Below are positions 1 through 9,700 of a stretch of DNA of 26,522 nt, piece after piece. Origin of the DNA: an uncultured Pirellulaceae bacterium. GTDB taxonomy: Bacteria; Planctomycetota; Planctomycetia; Pirellulales; Pirellulaceae. The stretch spans positions 1 through 26,522 of the forward strand of contig CAMYKF010000118.1 of assembly GCA_947258905.1 (NCBI GenBank), written 5' to 3'. A model generated the notes under the pieces. It did not search any database. It was not told the origin of the DNA and saw only the letters and a program-made list of their open reading frames with translations. The position numbers were made by a program, and so were the translations under genes. Each line of letters opens with the position of its first letter. The first letter of the stretch is position 1.

Positions 1-1590
1 GGCCGTCATCGTGGCCCGCGGCCGGCCGTCGGCGGGCAGGTAACGGTACAGGGCTCCCGAGGGAACATCGCGGTACCGCCGTTGCTGATACGAGCGGCTG
101 GCCAGATCGAGATAATAGTCGGCCAGTCGCAGGGTGGAGTCCTCGACACGCAAACCGGTACCCGAGTTCCGTGCACTTTGCAGGGCCATCAGTTGCCAAC
201 CCATCATGCTGGTGTCGCCCGCCATTCCCGGCTTGTAACGCCAGCCACCGTTTTTGTGCTGGGCTGCTTCAATAAAGTCGATCGCTTTTTGTGCAGGTTT
301 GCGAAAGCGTTCGTCCCCGGTCATGGCCAGTGCCTCGACCAGCACGATCGACGCCTGGCCGTGCGCGTACATGCCGGCTTCGGAAATGATCCCGTACCGC
401 AAATCACCGTCGTTCTTCTGGTGTTCGATCAGCCATTTCAGTCCGGCGGCCACCGTGTCCTTGTAGCGGCCCTGTTCGTGCGTCTGACCGGCTCCCAGGA
501 ATGGCAAGAGGGCCAGCGAAGTGGCTGCTGCATCGCCCCGGTTTTCGGGATCGTCGTGTTGCATGTACCGGGCCAGTGACCAGCTGCCGTCCCGGTTTTG
601 CACACTGGCCAGCCAGCGCAACCCCCGACTGACGGCCGCTTCGGTCATGGTCGTGCCGCCTTCCCTGGCCACAATCTCGTTACGCAATCGCGGATCACGG
701 GCAGCCAGCGTGTACATCGGTCCGGCCCGCACGGTTACCGATTCCACGACTTCCTTTAACTCGGGCAGTTCGATCATGGGATCGGGATCGATCAGCAATT
801 CCCGGGCGTCCTGATCGGCGGCAATTCGTACCTGCTTCAGTTCACGCTGTATCTCCCGATAGTCCGGAGGCATCGGCGTATCGAATTCCAGCGGATCGTC
901 GGGTGGAACATCAAAATCAATTCCGCCTTCGTTGTCCTGCGGACCGACGGCGGTAGATACGGTGATCGTGTCGAATTCAGTGGCTTGTGGCAAAAGGATC
1001 AGTGCCAGAATCAGCAGCAACACGATATGTACCAGCATGCTAACCAGCCATGCCGGCATCATGCCTGCCGATTTGCGAAGAATGTCGACCAATCGCCGCC
1101 GCTCTTCAACGACTTCAATCTCGTCAATCGAATCGATGGGGCGATCGGTGTCGCCGGGAACTGCCGGCCGATCCACGGATCGCGGTGCAGTGGCTGCCTG
1201 AGCCGGTCGCAAACGTTCGGCCAATGCCAACGCAGCCTGTTGCTGTTCGTATCCCAGTTCGATCGCCGTCTGGCAGAACCAGCAATCGGCCAGCATCAGC
1301 CACAGCCGCACCGATACCGGCGCACCGCAATCGGGACAGCCGCACATCACGACGTTGCCACTTAACCACACTGATCCCTCGCGAGTCTCGATGACATGTG
1401 AAGTCTCGCCCGGAACGGTCTCCACGGTCTCGCCGTTTGACTCACGCAGCGGTGTTGGTTGCGAGGGCGGGCGCGTCAAATCGAGCTGCGGCAGGGTTGG
1501 CGTGGTGGCGGTGCCGGCCGTTTCGCCAAATCCGCGCGCAAACATGGTTTCCAGCGAGCGTGAAACAAAATCGATTTGCGACCTGGGCAT
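1..1590 (-). CDS. Membrane protein with zinc-ribbon-like cysteines and prenyltransferase/squalene-cyclase-type repeats (C-terminus beyond window)
   Basis: The reading frame is open for 530 codons from an ATG at 1590-1588 to the window edge with no stop. Residues 1-80 are low-complexity. Cysteines at about 83, 85, 88, 103 and 106 (motifs MCGCPDCG and CWFC) look like a metal-binding ribbon. A hydrophobic segment at about 178-201 (AWLVSMLVHIVLLLILALIL) is one transmembrane helix, which puts residues 202 onward outside the cytoplasm. From about 315 there are alpha/alpha-toroid repeats of the prenyltransferase/squalene-oxidase type (GLRWLASVQNRDGSW, GLKWLIEHQKNDG, AIDFIEAAQHKNGGW). Planctomycetes carry many such proteins of unknown substrate, so no cyclase activity is claimed. 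The ATG has no clear ribosome site. The frame stays open upstream to a stop near 1840, but without another ATG. The gene is divergent from gyrA. Confidence 0.8.
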   Translation of the reverse strand, partial: MPRSQIDFVSRSLETMFARGFGETAGTATTPTLPQLDLTRPPSQPTPLRESNGETVETVPGETSHVIETREGSVWLSGNVVMCGCPDCGAPVSVRLWLMLADCWFCQTAIELGYEQQQAALALAERLRPAQAATAPRSVDRPAVPGDTDRPIDSIDEIEVVEERRRLVDILRKSAGMMPAWLVSMLVHIVLLLILALILLPQATEFDTITVSTAVGPQDNEGGIDFDVPPDDPLEFDTPMPPDYREIQRELKQVRIAADQDARELLIDPDPMIELPELKEVVESVTVRAGPMYTLAARDPRLRNEIVAREGGTTMTEAAVSRGLRWLASVQNRDGSWSLARYMQHDDPENRGDAAATSLALLPFLGAGQTHEQGRYKDTVAAGLKWLIEHQKNDGDLRYGIISEAGMYAHGQASIVLVEALAMTGDERFRKPAQKAIDFIEAAQHKNGGWRYKPGMAGDTSMMGWQLMALQSARNSGTGLRVEDSTLRLADYYLDLASRSYQQRRYRDVPSGALYRYLPADGRPRATMTA

Positions 1591-1867
1591 AGGCAAGTTG
1601 TTGACAGAGTCCGAAAAACACTCGCAGGGGAGTTCCGTCACGAAGCGGAATGACGCAGCCAATTGTGAATCGTTGCAATCGCCTGGAGCGGTGTCAAACA
1701 AATAGTCGCGCCGCCCCGCGATTGACTTGTCTGAATCAGCAATCTGTGCGGATTGGGGTGTCAGCGGACGGCCATTGGCGAGGCTGATCGAGGCAAAAAG
1801 GAGGCCCGGAATGGGCTGAATTTTACGTCGCGCGATGCGCCCTTACCGGGGCCGGCAAGCCATGGAA

Positions 1868-1914
1868 TCGACTCGCCGTAAACTCTTTTCAGAAAACAAC
1901 TTGTGGCGAGTCGA
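1868..1914. repeat. 10-bp perfect inverted repeat
   Basis: The arms TCGACTCGCC (1868-1877) and GGCGAGTCGA (1905-1914) are perfect reverse complements, separated by 27 bases that themselves contain the small palindrome TTTTCAGAAAA. It ends about 15 bases before the proposed gyrA promoter. It could be a regulator site or an RNA hairpin for transcripts crossing the spacer; the sequence does not decide which. Confidence 0.5.
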
Positions 1915-1929
1915 ATATGCGAACGCCGG

Positions 1930-1958
1930 TTGTGGCTGGCGGCAAAAACTGATACACT
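1930..1958 (+). promoter_or_regulatory. Putative sigma-70-type promoter for gyrA
   Basis: TTGTGG (1930-1935) lies 17 bases upstream of TACACT (1953-1958). This would start transcription near 1965 and give a leader of about 190 bases before the GTG of gyrA. The same -35 hexamer is used in the better-matched promoter ahead of sucC in this window. This is a pattern match only. Confidence 0.4.
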
Positions 1959-2155
1959 AAAGGCGATCGAAAAGCGTCCCCGACAGGCGAAAAAACAGGG
2001 ACCCCGCGGACTTTCCGCCCGGCCCTGCCGGGACCCGCATTGGCCCTCCACCAGAGCCCGGATTTCGTTGGTCATTTGACCAATCCACGCGACTTCATTG
2101 GCTTGCGCAGGCGAGCCAGCTTTTGTTTTAAAGCAACTCAAACAGAAAGATTGCA

Positions 2156-4846
2156 GTGTCCACAGACGTTCCACAAACGCCGGAAGACGACGACAACGGC
2201 TCGGGTAATGGAGATGGAAATGGCGAAGTTTTCGAACAGATGCCCATCGAACAGGAACTCAAGGACAGTTACCTGACGTACGCCATGAGTGTCATTGTAT
2301 CGCGTGCGTTGCCGGATGTGCGTGATGGCCTGAAGCCGTCGCAACGCCGCATTCTGGTCGCCATGAATGATCTGAACCTCGGTCCGGGATCGAGTCGGGT
2401 CAAGTGCGCGAAAATTTCCGGCGATACCAGCGGCAATTATCACCCGCATGGCGAGAGTATTGTTTATCCCACGCTGGTGCGTATGGCCCAGGAATGGAAC
2501 ATGCGTCATGTGCTGATCGACAAGCAGGGCAATTTCGGCTCGATCGCCGGTCTGCCGCCGGCGGCCATGCGATACACCGAAGCCCGTTTGTCGCCGGTGG
2601 CGGCGTTGATGCTGGACGATCTGCGTCTGGACACCGTCGACTTTGTTCCAACCTACGACGAGCGGCGTACCGAGCCGACGGTGCTGCCCAGCAAATTCCC
2701 CAACTTGCTGGTTAACGGTTCCAGCGGCATTGCCGTCAGCATGGCTACGTCGATACCGCCGCACAATCTGGGCGAAGTCTGCGACGCACTGAAACTGATT
2801 ATCGACAATCCGCAGATTTCGATCGACGAAATCATGGAAGTATTGCCCGGTCCCGATTTCCCCACCGGAGGCGTGATCTGCGGTCGCACGGGCATTCGCC
2901 GCGCCTTTCACACGGGACGCAGCACGATTGTGGTCCGCGCCAAATGCGAGATTGAGGAAGCGACCCGCGGCCGCCACCGTATCGTGGTCAGCGAAATCCC
3001 GTATTCGCAGACTCGCGATTCGGTGGTGGAAAAAATCGCCAACCTCGTCAAGGGCGACAAGGTCAAGGGCATTTCGGGCATCAAGGACGTGAGTGACCTG
3101 AAGGAACCGGTCAAGTTGCTGATTGATCTGCGTAGCGATGCGGATCCCGATGTTGTCCTGAACCAGCTGTACCAGTTCTCGCCGCTGCAATCGTCGTTTT
3201 CGATGATCTTTCTGGCGCTGGTGGATGGCAAGCCGCGGGAGTTGAATGTCAAGCAAATCCTGCAGGAGTTCATTCGTCACCGTATCAGTGTCATTCGTCG
3301 CCGTACGCAGTTTTTGCTGGCCCGGGCTCGCCGTCGCAAACACACGATCGAGGGTTTGTTGCTGGCGCTGGTCAACATCGATGAAATCATTGAAACGATT
3401 CGCAAGTCGCAAACGCAGGCCGAAGCCAAGACGAAATTAATGGGCATCGAGTGTCCGGCGGCCATGATGCAGCGGGCGCTGGGCGAGGCAGGCTTTCGCG
3501 TCTTTCAGGAAGAACGCGGCGCGGCCGACGTGTACACGCTGACCGCCGTGCAGGCGGATGCCATTTTGAAAATGACGCTGGGTCAGCTGGTTAATCTGGA
3601 ACAGGAAAAACTTGGCGGCGAACATAACAAGCTGCTGGATGAGATTGCCGATTACCTGGAAACGCTGGGCGACGAGCAGAAAATCTATCGCATGATCAAG
3701 GAGGATCTCAACGAGATCCGCCGCAAATACGCCGACAAACGTCGCACCGAAATTTCGGGTGAGGAAATCGGCAGCATCGACATCGAGGACCTGATCGAAG
3801 AAGAGAACATGGTGGTGTCGATTTCGCACCGCGGATACATCAAGCGGACTCCGGTCAGCAGCTATCGCGCGCAGCGGCGTGGCGGCAAGGGTATGAAGGG
3901 TGCCAAAACCGAGGAAGAAGATCCCATCGAACACGTATTCGCGGCCAGCACCCACGATTACCTGCTGTTCTTTTCCACCAAGGGCAAAGTGTATTGGCGC
4001 AAGGTCTACGAGCTGCCGCAATTGCGTCGCGACAGCCGCGGTCGCGCCATCGTCAATCTGCTGCAGCTGGCCGACGGCGAGGAGATCGCCGATTGCCGTG
4101 CCATTCGCGATTTCACCGCCGAAGATCACTATCTGATGATGGCGACTCGCAACGGACTGGTGAAGAAAACGGCATTAATGGCCTACAGCCGCCCCAAGCG
4201 CAATGGCATCATCGCCATCAAACTGCGTGAAGACGACGAATTGATCGATGTCGTGGTCACCAAGAAAGGCGACGATATTATTTTGGCGACGGCTTCCGGC
4301 ATGGCCATCCGTTTCGATGAATCGGACGCCCGTCCGATGGGTCGCAATACGTCGGGCGTCAAAGGCGTCTCGCTGACTGGTGGCGACCAGTTGGTGGGTA
4401 TGGTCGTCGTGACCGATCCCGATGCGACGTTGCTGACCGCCTGCGAACACGGATACGGCAAACGGACCTTCTTTGGAAGCGACGAGGGACCGGAAGACGA
4501 GACGTCCAGTGCCATGCGGTACCGGCGACAAAAGCGGGGCGGCAAAGGGGTTCGCGATATCAAGACCACAGCCCGCAACGGCAAGGTCATCGGGATCCTG
4601 CCGGTCACCGACGACGACGAAATCCTCATGATGACGTCCCGTGGCAAGTTGCAACGAATCGCCTGCAGCGATATCAAGCCGATCGGCCGGAACACCCAGG
4701 GGGTCCGCATCATGACGCTCGATGACGGCGATACGCTGGCCGCCGTGGTGCGTGTTCCGCCGGAGGGCAATGGTGACGAGCCCGAAACCAGCGAGGGACC
4801 TGACTCGGCTGCGCCGGCTGGCGATGCCGACGCCCCATCGTCCTGA
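2156..4846 (+). CDS. gyrA: DNA gyrase subunit A
   Basis: GyrA is the DNA-cleaving subunit of the A2B2 gyrase that introduces negative supercoils using ATP hydrolysed by GyrB. The 896 residues fit the family. The breakage-reunion domain starts with SYLTYAMSVIVSRALPDVRD at about 38 and has the catalytic tyrosine Tyr140 in AAMRYTEARLS. The C-terminal wrapping domain begins near 540 and carries a GyrA-box QRRGGKG (573-579), which favours GyrA over ParC. A second box-like motif, QKRGGKG, lies at 792-798. The tail is acidic and low-complexity. In the quinolone-determining stretch the serine matching E. coli Ser83 is kept (Ser101), while the Asp87 position is Pro105. The start is GTG with only a weak purine-rich site upstream. 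No gyrB is adjacent. Confidence 0.97.
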   Translation: MSTDVPQTPEDDDNGSGNGDGNGEVFEQMPIEQELKDSYLTYAMSVIVSRALPDVRDGLKPSQRRILVAMNDLNLGPGSSRVKCAKISGDTSGNYHPHGESIVYPTLVRMAQEWNMRHVLIDKQGNFGSIAGLPPAAMRYTEARLSPVAALMLDDLRLDTVDFVPTYDERRTEPTVLPSKFPNLLVNGSSGIAVSMATSIPPHNLGEVCDALKLIIDNPQISIDEIMEVLPGPDFPTGGVICGRTGIRRAFHTGRSTIVVRAKCEIEEATRGRHRIVVSEIPYSQTRDSVVEKIANLVKGDKVKGISGIKDVSDLKEPVKLLIDLRSDADPDVVLNQLYQFSPLQSSFSMIFLALVDGKPRELNVKQILQEFIRHRISVIRRRTQFLLARARRRKHTIEGLLLALVNIDEIIETIRKSQTQAEAKTKLMGIECPAAMMQRALGEAGFRVFQEERGAADVYTLTAVQADAILKMTLGQLVNLEQEKLGGEHNKLLDEIADYLETLGDEQKIYRMIKEDLNEIRRKYADKRRTEISGEEIGSIDIEDLIEEENMVVSISHRGYIKRTPVSSYRAQRRGGKGMKGAKTEEEDPIEHVFAASTHDYLLFFSTKGKVYWRKVYELPQLRRDSRGRAIVNLLQLADGEEIADCRAIRDFTAEDHYLMMATRNGLVKKTALMAYSRPKRNGIIAIKLREDDELIDVVVTKKGDDIILATASGMAIRFDESDARPMGRNTSGVKGVSLTGGDQLVGMVVVTDPDATLLTACEHGYGKRTFFGSDEGPEDETSSAMRYRRQKRGGKGVRDIKTTARNGKVIGILPVTDDDEILMMTSRGKLQRIACSDIKPIGRNTQGVRIMTLDDGDTLAAVVRVPPEGNGDEPETSEGPDSAAPAGDADAPSS

Positions 4847-5116
4847 GCCGGCTAACGCCTGATGGTTTCGTCTGCTACCGGTCGCCGAAATGTTGCCAAA
4901 TCAGTCTTTCCGTAAACCGCCGGATTGGTCAAAAATACGGCTCTGAGGACGGTTTGCCCTTTACGTCGGGGGCAGCTGGTTTAATGTGGGTGGTTTGCAG
5001 CACGTCGAGAATACACGGCCTGACTGCCATCCCACCGGAAACCGGCAAAAATCCGCCGCTCCCCCGCTCTTGATCTTTCGCCGCCTCTCACAGCCCCTCA
5101 ATTGGAGATTTGATTC

Positions 5117-6445
5117 ATGGATATTGCCATGATTGGAACCGGGTACGTTGGCCTGGTGTCGGGAACCTGTTTTGCCGAAAGCGGTAATCATGTGACCTGC
5201 GTCGATATCGATCAGGCCAAAATCGACGATTTGAACAAGGGCAAGATTCCGATCTACGAACCGGGGCTGTCGGAATTGGTCCTGCGTAATGCCACCGCCG
5301 GGCGGCTGGTATTTACTACCGATCTGACCAATGCAGTGAAAGACGCACGGGTTGTGTATCTGGCCGTGGGAACACCGCAGGGCGAAGACGGATCGGCTGA
5401 CCTGTCGGCATTGTGGAGCGTGGTCGATTCAATTGCTCCGCACATACGCGACGACGTGATTATTGTGACCAAGAGCACGGTGCCGGTCGGTACCAATGCC
5501 GGCATCTGGAATCGGCTTCACGAAATCAATGGCAAGCGTTATCACGTGGCCAGCAATCCGGAATTCCTCAAGGAAGGTGCCGCCATCCATGATTTCATGT
5601 ACCCGGACCGCGTGGTTGTCGGTGTGCGTGACCCGGAAGTCGCGGAAGTGCTGCAGGAACTCTACTCGCCTTTCCTGCGCACCGACAGGCCGTTTTTGTC
5701 GATGTCACCGGAAAGCGCCGAATTGACCAAGTACGTGGCCAACGCATTGCTGGCCACCAAAATCAGCTTTATCAACGAAATGGCCAATCTGTGCGAAGCG
5801 ATGCAGGGTGACATCAATGATGTGCGCCGCGGCATTTGTCACGATCAGCGGATCGGTTTCGCCTTTTTGTTCCCCGGTGTGGGATATGGTGGCAGTTGTT
5901 TTCCCAAGGACGTGCGGGCGCTGGCCAGTATGTCCCATACCCATGGTTTAAAGCCGACCATCCTCAACGCCGTTGACGATGTCAACAACCGGCAAAAGCA
6001 TATTCTGATACATCGCATCGAGGAACACTTCCAGAAAAACCTGGCGGACAAGGTGTTTGCGGTCTGGGGTCTGGCTTTCAAACCCAAGACCGATGACATC
6101 CGCGAGGCTCCTGCGCTGGTGCTGATCGATCGCCTGCTGGCTCACGGAGCGACGGTGCGTGTGTACGATCCCGAAGCACTGGAAAATGTTCGCGAGCTCT
6201 ATGGCGACAGGCTGCAGTACTCCAATCGCTCGATCGATGCCCTGAAGGGGGCCGATGTGCTGGTGATCAACACCGAGTGGGATATGTTCCGTCATCCCGA
6301 TTTTGACGAGATCAAGGAGATGATGGCTGAACCGGTGATATTTGACGGGCGCAATCTCTACGACAGTCGCCAGATGGCCAAGCTCGGCTTTACCTACTAC
6401 TCGATTGGCCGGCCTCCGGTTCGCGATTCGATCGAAGCCACGTAA
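5117..6445 (+). CDS. ugd: UDP-glucose 6-dehydrogenase
   Basis: This cytoplasmic enzyme oxidises UDP-glucose to UDP-glucuronate with two NAD+, supplying uronic-acid sugars for extracellular polysaccharide. The 442 residues are typical. An N-terminal Rossmann motif GTGYVG is at 7-12, the family signature VGTPQGEDGSADLS and the central SNPEFLKEGAAIHDF segment are present, and the catalytic cysteine is Cys261 in GYGGSCFPKD. The C-terminal UDP-binding domain includes WGLAFKPKTDDIREAP. The ATG has a good ribosome site, GGAG at 5104-5107. The gene is monocistronic: a 270-base spacer with no recognised gene separates it from gyrA, and the next gene is convergent. The family also holds UDP-ManNAc and GDP-mannose dehydrogenases, but length and motifs best match the UDP-glucose enzyme. 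Confidence 0.93.
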   Translation: MDIAMIGTGYVGLVSGTCFAESGNHVTCVDIDQAKIDDLNKGKIPIYEPGLSELVLRNATAGRLVFTTDLTNAVKDARVVYLAVGTPQGEDGSADLSALWSVVDSIAPHIRDDVIIVTKSTVPVGTNAGIWNRLHEINGKRYHVASNPEFLKEGAAIHDFMYPDRVVVGVRDPEVAEVLQELYSPFLRTDRPFLSMSPESAELTKYVANALLATKISFINEMANLCEAMQGDINDVRRGICHDQRIGFAFLFPGVGYGGSCFPKDVRALASMSHTHGLKPTILNAVDDVNNRQKHILIHRIEEHFQKNLADKVFAVWGLAFKPKTDDIREAPALVLIDRLLAHGATVRVYDPEALENVRELYGDRLQYSNRSIDALKGADVLVINTEWDMFRHPDFDEIKEMMAEPVIFDGRNLYDSRQMAKLGFTYYSIGRPPVRDSIEAT

Positions 6446-6468
6446 GGGGCCCCGGGGCTGGTGCCGTG

Positions 6469-6597
6469 ATGGCTGGACCCGTGGCTGAAACCGGCCTGAT
6501 GCAAGGCGCCGCCGGCATCGGCCTGTTTCTGATCCAGTTGGAGATGATCCACCGCGGCAGGGAACCATGCAGTGTGTTTGGCGATCTGATGCAGTGA
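6469..6597 (+). pseudogene. Possible remnant of a LanC-like protein C-terminus
   Basis: Just after ugd an open frame ends in TGA (6595-6597) and reads ETGLMQGAAGIGLFLIQLE within 42 residues. The pattern GLMxGxAGIGxxLL resembles the last repeat of lanthionine-synthetase C-like (LanC) proteins, which are alpha/alpha-barrel, zinc-binding proteins. No ribosome site precedes it. The upstream part of this frame lies inside ugd on the same strand, so only the tail of such a gene could survive here. The resemblance is from memory of the family, and a chance match is possible. Confidence 0.4.
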
Positions 6598-6606
6598 GAA
6601 CAGACG

Positions 6607-6693
6607 CAACCCCGCTGGGGTTGTTGGATGATCGCCCCTTGAATACCCAGGGTCCAGGAACCCCGGGCTATTGACGGAACCCCGCTGGGGTTC
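6607..6693. repeat. Two copies of a CCCC-GCT-GGGG palindrome (intergenic repeat element)
   Basis: CAACCCC-GCT-GGGGTTG (6607-6623) and GAACCCC-GCT-GGGGTTC (6677-6693) share a core and are 70 bases apart. GGAACCCCG also occurs at 6657-6665. The pair lies between the convergent ugd and 1341-residue genes, where hairpins may help transcript ending, but neither is followed by a T-run. The look is that of a dispersed genomic repeat. Confidence 0.6.
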
Positions 6694-6746
6694 TCCATGG
6701 GCCGAGTCGATTCATCTTGTAGCCTGTGGGGCAGGCGTGCGGGATG

Positions 6747-9700
6747 TTACCTGCGTCGCGGCATTTGTTGCAGTTGTTCACGCAGGGCATCCAGGCCAGT
6801 GGTCGACTCGCCGACCAGACTGGAAGCCGTTTCGGTGCCCTGGGCGAACACGGATTCCGCCGTCGATTCCACTTCCTGTTGCAACGCGGTGATCCAGCCA
6901 GGCAGTTCGAAGCCCACACCGATGGGCTGTTGCGTCAGGGATTCGGCATAGTTTTCGATCATCTCGAAAGAACGACGGGCCGCTTCCGGATCGGCATCAT
7001 GCATGGCGCTGGGAACCAGCGAGATCAGCCGGTCCACGTGCATCGGGTGTACAAATCGCTCGTTGAGCCGCTGGCTGACGGTGGCCATCTGGATGGAGTA
7101 ACGTTCCTGCAGGTCTTGCAGCTTGTCGATCAGTTTGTCGGCTTCCGGGTTCACGCGCTTGGCCAGCAACCGTCGCCACAATCGGGCTACAGCATTTTCA
7201 CCAAACCGCACCAGGGACTCGTGAGCCCAAATGACCGGCTTGAGGTTCCAGCAAACACGATCGTAGCTGTAGCGGAGTCGCAGAAAATCCAGCAACACGA
7301 ACAACAGGCGGCCATTATCGGATTGCGTGGTCGTGCAATTGTAATCGCGGTATTCGTTGAAGTTTTCAATGATGGCTTCCAGCACCCACGTAAGATGGCG
7401 AATGGCGTCGTTGCGCGAATAGCCCCGATTGATTTCGGCGACGAACCGCAAGCCGATTTCATCCGATCCTTCCTCCTCGACGCGGTTCAGCCAGGTCTCC
7501 ACGCCCTGATGCAGGATAGCGCGGATGTTGGCCAGATTCAGAAACTGCTGGGTAAAGATGTCTTCGCCGAATTGGTCGATGAAGGTTACCAGTTGTTGCC
7601 AGGCCGTATCGTCGCGTACCTTTTCCAGCACGCTCAGCCGCAACGTCTGGCTGTGACTGAGCCATAGCATCAACATCGATTCGGCGAGCATTTCCAGACA
7701 GTCAAACAGCGCGTTCTGGCTGTCGTCGCGGGGCTCCGTGGACGACGCTTCATCCTCGGCGGCCGCCAGGGCGGCGTCGCGTCGCGCCGCCTCAATCAAT
7801 GCCTCGACCATGGCCGTATAACCGACACGAAACAGTTCGTCGAATTCCGTCACCGCGCCTTGCCGCACCGACTGGTTGCGTTCCATCATCAACGCCAGAT
7901 GGATCAATTCGCGGGTCTCGGTGAATCGACCCAGCCGGGGCAGGCTGTCCAGCAATTGCTCGATCATGCACTGACGCACGCGAGTGGAAACGATTTGCAG
8001 CGGATCGCCACCTTTGGACAACGGCACATACAACAGCGGTTTGTCGGCCAGCAGCGTCATCAAGTCCGGGAGATCACGCGACAGCAGTTGCTGATCGGAA
8101 CGCAAAACCGCCGACAGAATGCTGATCCACAACCTTTCTTCTGCAGCTTCCGCAGCCTCGGCAGCGGCTGGTTCCGCCGACACCGGCGGCTGGCCCCCGG
8201 GCCGCGAAATGGCGGCCAGCAACCGCGCGGCGCTGGTTGTGTCAACGCGCAAATTGATGGCCTGGTCCAGCATCATTTCCTTGAACAGACGTTGCCGATC
8301 GTAATCGACGAGCGAGTCGACCGAGCCATCCGGCTGGGGCAGCCGGTATTTCTGAATGGATCGAATCAACTCATCGATCTGGCGGCAGTTGGACTGGGCC
8401 TGGCGTTGCCAGTCCTCGATCTTGCGTGATTGCCGGGCCAGGAACTCGTCATGCTGGTCCCCCTGCAGGCAGGGTTCGGTGAGTCCATTGACGAACATGG
8501 CGGCCTCGACCCAGTATTCGGCCAGCGCCTGCAAAAACTCCAGCCGGTCAGCGATACGTTGAAACTCTGCCTGGATGTTTTCTTCGGAAGGTTTGCCCCC
8601 GCCGTCAAATACCGCACCATCGAACCCGTCATCGGCCGATTCGCGAAACACCATGTCCTGGTAGGCAGCCCGATACAGGTCTTCTTCGTCGTCATCCAGC
8701 GGGCCAGCCAGATGGTCCCCGGCGGTTGTCGGTCCGTTTGACTTGCCGCGCGAATTTAGTCCGAACCGCGGGACATTCCAAAAATCACCCGCGTTGGCTT
8801 CGACATAATCACAAAACTTGCGAATACGCCTCCACATCTCCACGTAGGCTTCTTCCGATGGTTCTTCAGCGACCAGTGCCCGCTGGCGGCTGATCCATTC
8901 CAGCACCAGGGACTGAAACGAACCGGTGGTTTGTTGCAGAGGAATGGTCTCGCATTGTGTCAGCCAGTGAATCAACAACGCCATGGATGTCACGAAGTCC
9001 CGGCGATCGATCAGGCAGCCGATGGCCAGAATGTAGGCGCGGGGAGATTGAAAGGACTGTGCATGTGCGGCCCAAAACTGCACATTGCCACTTTGGGCGC
9101 CCGTTTTGTGCCATTGATTCAGCAAACTCGCCACATCACGTGTCGCCCCGTAAATCTCGTCGGCATTCGCTGACTCCACGCTGGAGACTTCATGCACCGC
9201 GAACTTGTGCCACCAGTCCACAATCTCGCGAAAGTTGTTTTTGACCCGCTCGCTGATGTCCTGCTGGTCAGCCGCCTGAGCGGCGATCCATACTTGCGAT
9301 GCAAAACAAAAGAGCTGTTCCATCAGTTGCACCAGTTCATCGGCCCGATGATCGCGAACGCTGCTGTCGGTGCCGGCGAACAGATTGTAATTGGCGTCAA
9401 AGCCGATAATGTTCCACGGATCAATGATCGCGCCACAACCCACCGCCCGCTGCAAATAATCAAACAACCGCGGCAACGATTCGCTGGCCAGCGGCAAATC
9501 GCTCTGCTCCAAAGCCTGATAGCCGGTGTGCATCAGACATTCCAGCTGGCACAGCATCCGCGCCGAGGCGACTGGCAAAATGTTGGCGTGCCGGATGGCT
9601 GCCTGGTCGTAACCCATCCGTGAAAAGATCAGCGCCAGATGCACATGAACCATTTGAAAGGCGCGATAGCGAGCCAGCTGACGGTTCAAATGCTGACGTG

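Larger units (their letters stand above)
1591..2155. other. Intergenic region between divergent genes, holding the gyrA promoter and leader
   Basis: This 565-base spacer separates two divergent genes. It holds an inverted repeat (1868-1914), a plausible plus-strand promoter (1930-1958) and a leader of about 190 bases before gyrA that is GC-rich around 2000-2040. I see no convincing gene in it. The minus-strand frames here lack both a ribosome site and any recognisable motif. Confidence 0.6.

Noticed and set aside
1761..2174. A 137-codon minus-strand frame upstream of gyrA
   Set aside because: No motif or supported start; it overlaps the proposed promoter and the gyrA start codon.
2138..3412. 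A 424-codon open frame antisense to gyrA
   Set aside because: It mirrors the codon pattern of gyrA, has no family motif or ribosome site, and gyrA is certain on the other strand.
6726..7667. A 313-codon plus-strand frame over the end of the 1341-residue gene
   Set aside because: It is an antisense shadow of the longer frame, with His/Gln/Val-rich composition typical of reverse reading and no ribosome site.
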